The notes beneath the pieces are model-generated. The model had not been told where the DNA came from. It searched no databases and saw nothing but the letters and a program-made list of their open reading frames with translations. Shown here one piece after another: positions 5,044-5,601 of a stretch of 5,601 bases of DNA; the stretch's first letter is position 1; each line of letters opens with the position of its first letter. Source of the DNA: an uncultured Clostridia bacterium (lineage in GTDB: Bacteria; Bacillota; Clostridia; Oscillospirales; Ruminococcaceae); NCBI GenBank assembly GCA_947427325.1, contig CANEHP010000149.1, forward strand, positions 1 to 5,601, read 5' to 3'. The position numbers and the translations under genes were made by a program.

Positions 5044-5547
5044 ATGAACATTAAGCTTGCGGGCTTGGTTGCGGATTCTATAGTTGACGGACCGGGCTTT
5101 CGCTTTACCGTTTTCACTCAGGGCTGCCCTCATCACTGCGAGGGCTGTCACAATCCCGATACACATGATTTTAACGGCGGCAGATATGCCGACTGCGATA
5201 AAATAATCGAAAAAATTAAGGAAAATAAGCTTACCGCAGGCGTGACCTTTTCGGGAGGAGAGCCATTTTGTCAGCCCATGCCATGCGCTTATATGGCGGA
5301 AAAGCTTAAAGCTTCGGGCTACCACCTAATGGCTTTCACAGGCTACACCTTTGAAAAGCTTTTGGAAATGTCAAAAGAAGATGAAAATGTAAAAAAGTTT
5401 TTGAATTTATTAGATGTAATAATTGACGGGAAATTTATATTGGCGCAGCGAAGCCTTGAATTAAGGTATAAAGGCAGCAAAAATCAGCGCACTATTGATG
5501 TAAAAGAAAGTATTAAGCAAGGGAGAGCAGTTGAAATTGAAATATAA
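5044..5547 (+). CDS. nrdG: Anaerobic ribonucleoside-triphosphate reductase activating protein
   Basis: This 167-residue radical SAM protein generates the glycyl radical on the anaerobic reductase NrdD, enabling deoxynucleotide synthesis without oxygen. The [4Fe-4S] motif CxxxCxxC is C28/C32/C35 (CPHHCEGC), followed by HNPDTHDF typical of NrdG. The SAM-binding GGEP motif lies at 71-74 within VTFSGGEPFCQP. The N-terminal part, LAGLVADSIVDGPGFRFTVF, is also characteristic, as is the C-terminal DVIIDGKF (124-131). Length and motifs are complete. ATG 5044 follows AAGGA (5031-5035) by eight bases. No nrdD is in the window, so the partner must be elsewhere. The gene sits between the tautomerase gene (14-base gap) and a signal-peptide gene that overlaps its end. 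Confidence 0.95.
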   Translation: MNIKLAGLVADSIVDGPGFRFTVFTQGCPHHCEGCHNPDTHDFNGGRYADCDKIIEKIKENKLTAGVTFSGGEPFCQPMPCAYMAEKLKASGYHLMAFTGYTFEKLLEMSKEDENVKKFLNLLDVIIDGKFILAQRSLELRYKGSKNQRTIDVKESIKQGRAVEIEI

Positions 5548-5601
5548 AGGATTTATCAGGGCAGCTGCCGCAGCCGTCATTGCGTCGCTTGCCTTTGCCT
5601 G
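5531..5601 (+). CDS. Start of a secreted protein or lipoprotein gene (runs off right edge)
   Basis: A frame opens at TTG 5531 inside the end of nrdG (17-base overlap) and stays open to the edge. Its 23 complete codons read as a basic start (MKLKYKGFIR) followed by a hydrophobic Ala-rich segment (AAAAAVIASLAFA), typical of a signal peptide. The last partial codon is TG-, so the next residue may be Cys (a lipoprotein AFAC site) or Trp. GGGAG (5521-5525) lies five bases before TTG 5531; TTG 5537 is an alternative start. Product and function cannot be told from this fragment. Confidence 0.6.
   Translation, partial: MKLKYKGFIRAAAAAVIASLAFA

Noticed and set aside
4816..5325. Minus-strand open frame of 169 codons opposite the tautomerase gene and nrdG
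   Set aside because: Both plus-strand genes have clear family motifs, so this is a shadow frame despite its length.

Overview
The window looks like chromosomal DNA from an anaerobic, endospore-forming Clostridia member, probably of the Oscillospiraceae/Ruminococcaceae type. The clues are low G+C by eye, AGGAGG-like ribosome binding sites, TTGACA/TATAAT promoters, a spoIIIAA gene (mother-cell sporulation) and nrdG (activase of the oxygen-sensitive ribonucleotide reductase). The lineage below class is an inference.

Layout. (1) Bases 1-337, minus strand: the N-terminal 112 codons of spoIIIAA, first gene of the spoIIIA operon, running off the left edge. A sigma-E-like promoter lies at 370-398. 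(2) Bases 404-3382, plus strand: a compact operon of a Fur-family metalloregulator (Zur-like), a lipoprotein metal-binding protein (ZnuA-like), an ABC ATPase (ZnuC-like) and an ABC-3 permease (ZnuB-like). Consecutive genes overlap by 8, 14 and 17 bases. The operon has a near-consensus sigma-A promoter (404-432), and a Fur-type palindrome (429-459) covers its -10 element and start site. This suggests metal-dependent autorepression of a zinc uptake system. (3) Bases 3383-3781: about 400 bases without a convincing gene, holding a sigma-A promoter candidate, a long AT-rich hairpin with 20-base arms, a small hairpin and a start-less 59-codon minus-strand open frame. It may be a dispersed repeat or a small RNA locus. 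(4) Bases 3782-4600: an unrecognised cytoplasmic-looking protein. Its frame continues past the stop to 4786 as protein-like sequence interrupted by three more TAA codons inside a hexamer repeat, so the gene looks C-terminally truncated. (5) Bases 4811-5601: a 4-oxalocrotonate tautomerase family protein, nrdG, and the start of a secreted or lipoprotein gene, closely packed on the plus strand.

How it works together. When metal is scarce the Fur-family protein would leave its box and the operon would be expressed. The lipoprotein would capture metal outside the membrane, the permease would carry it in, and the ATPase would drive transport. The zinc operon promoter sits back to back with the spoIIIA promoter, with only 5 bases between the two -35 elements. 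I see no wholly new system. The points most worth a second look are the altered metal ligands in the binding protein, the structured intergenic region, the in-frame decay behind the unknown gene, the tautomerase lacking both classical arginines, and the repeated use of TTG starts inside overlaps.
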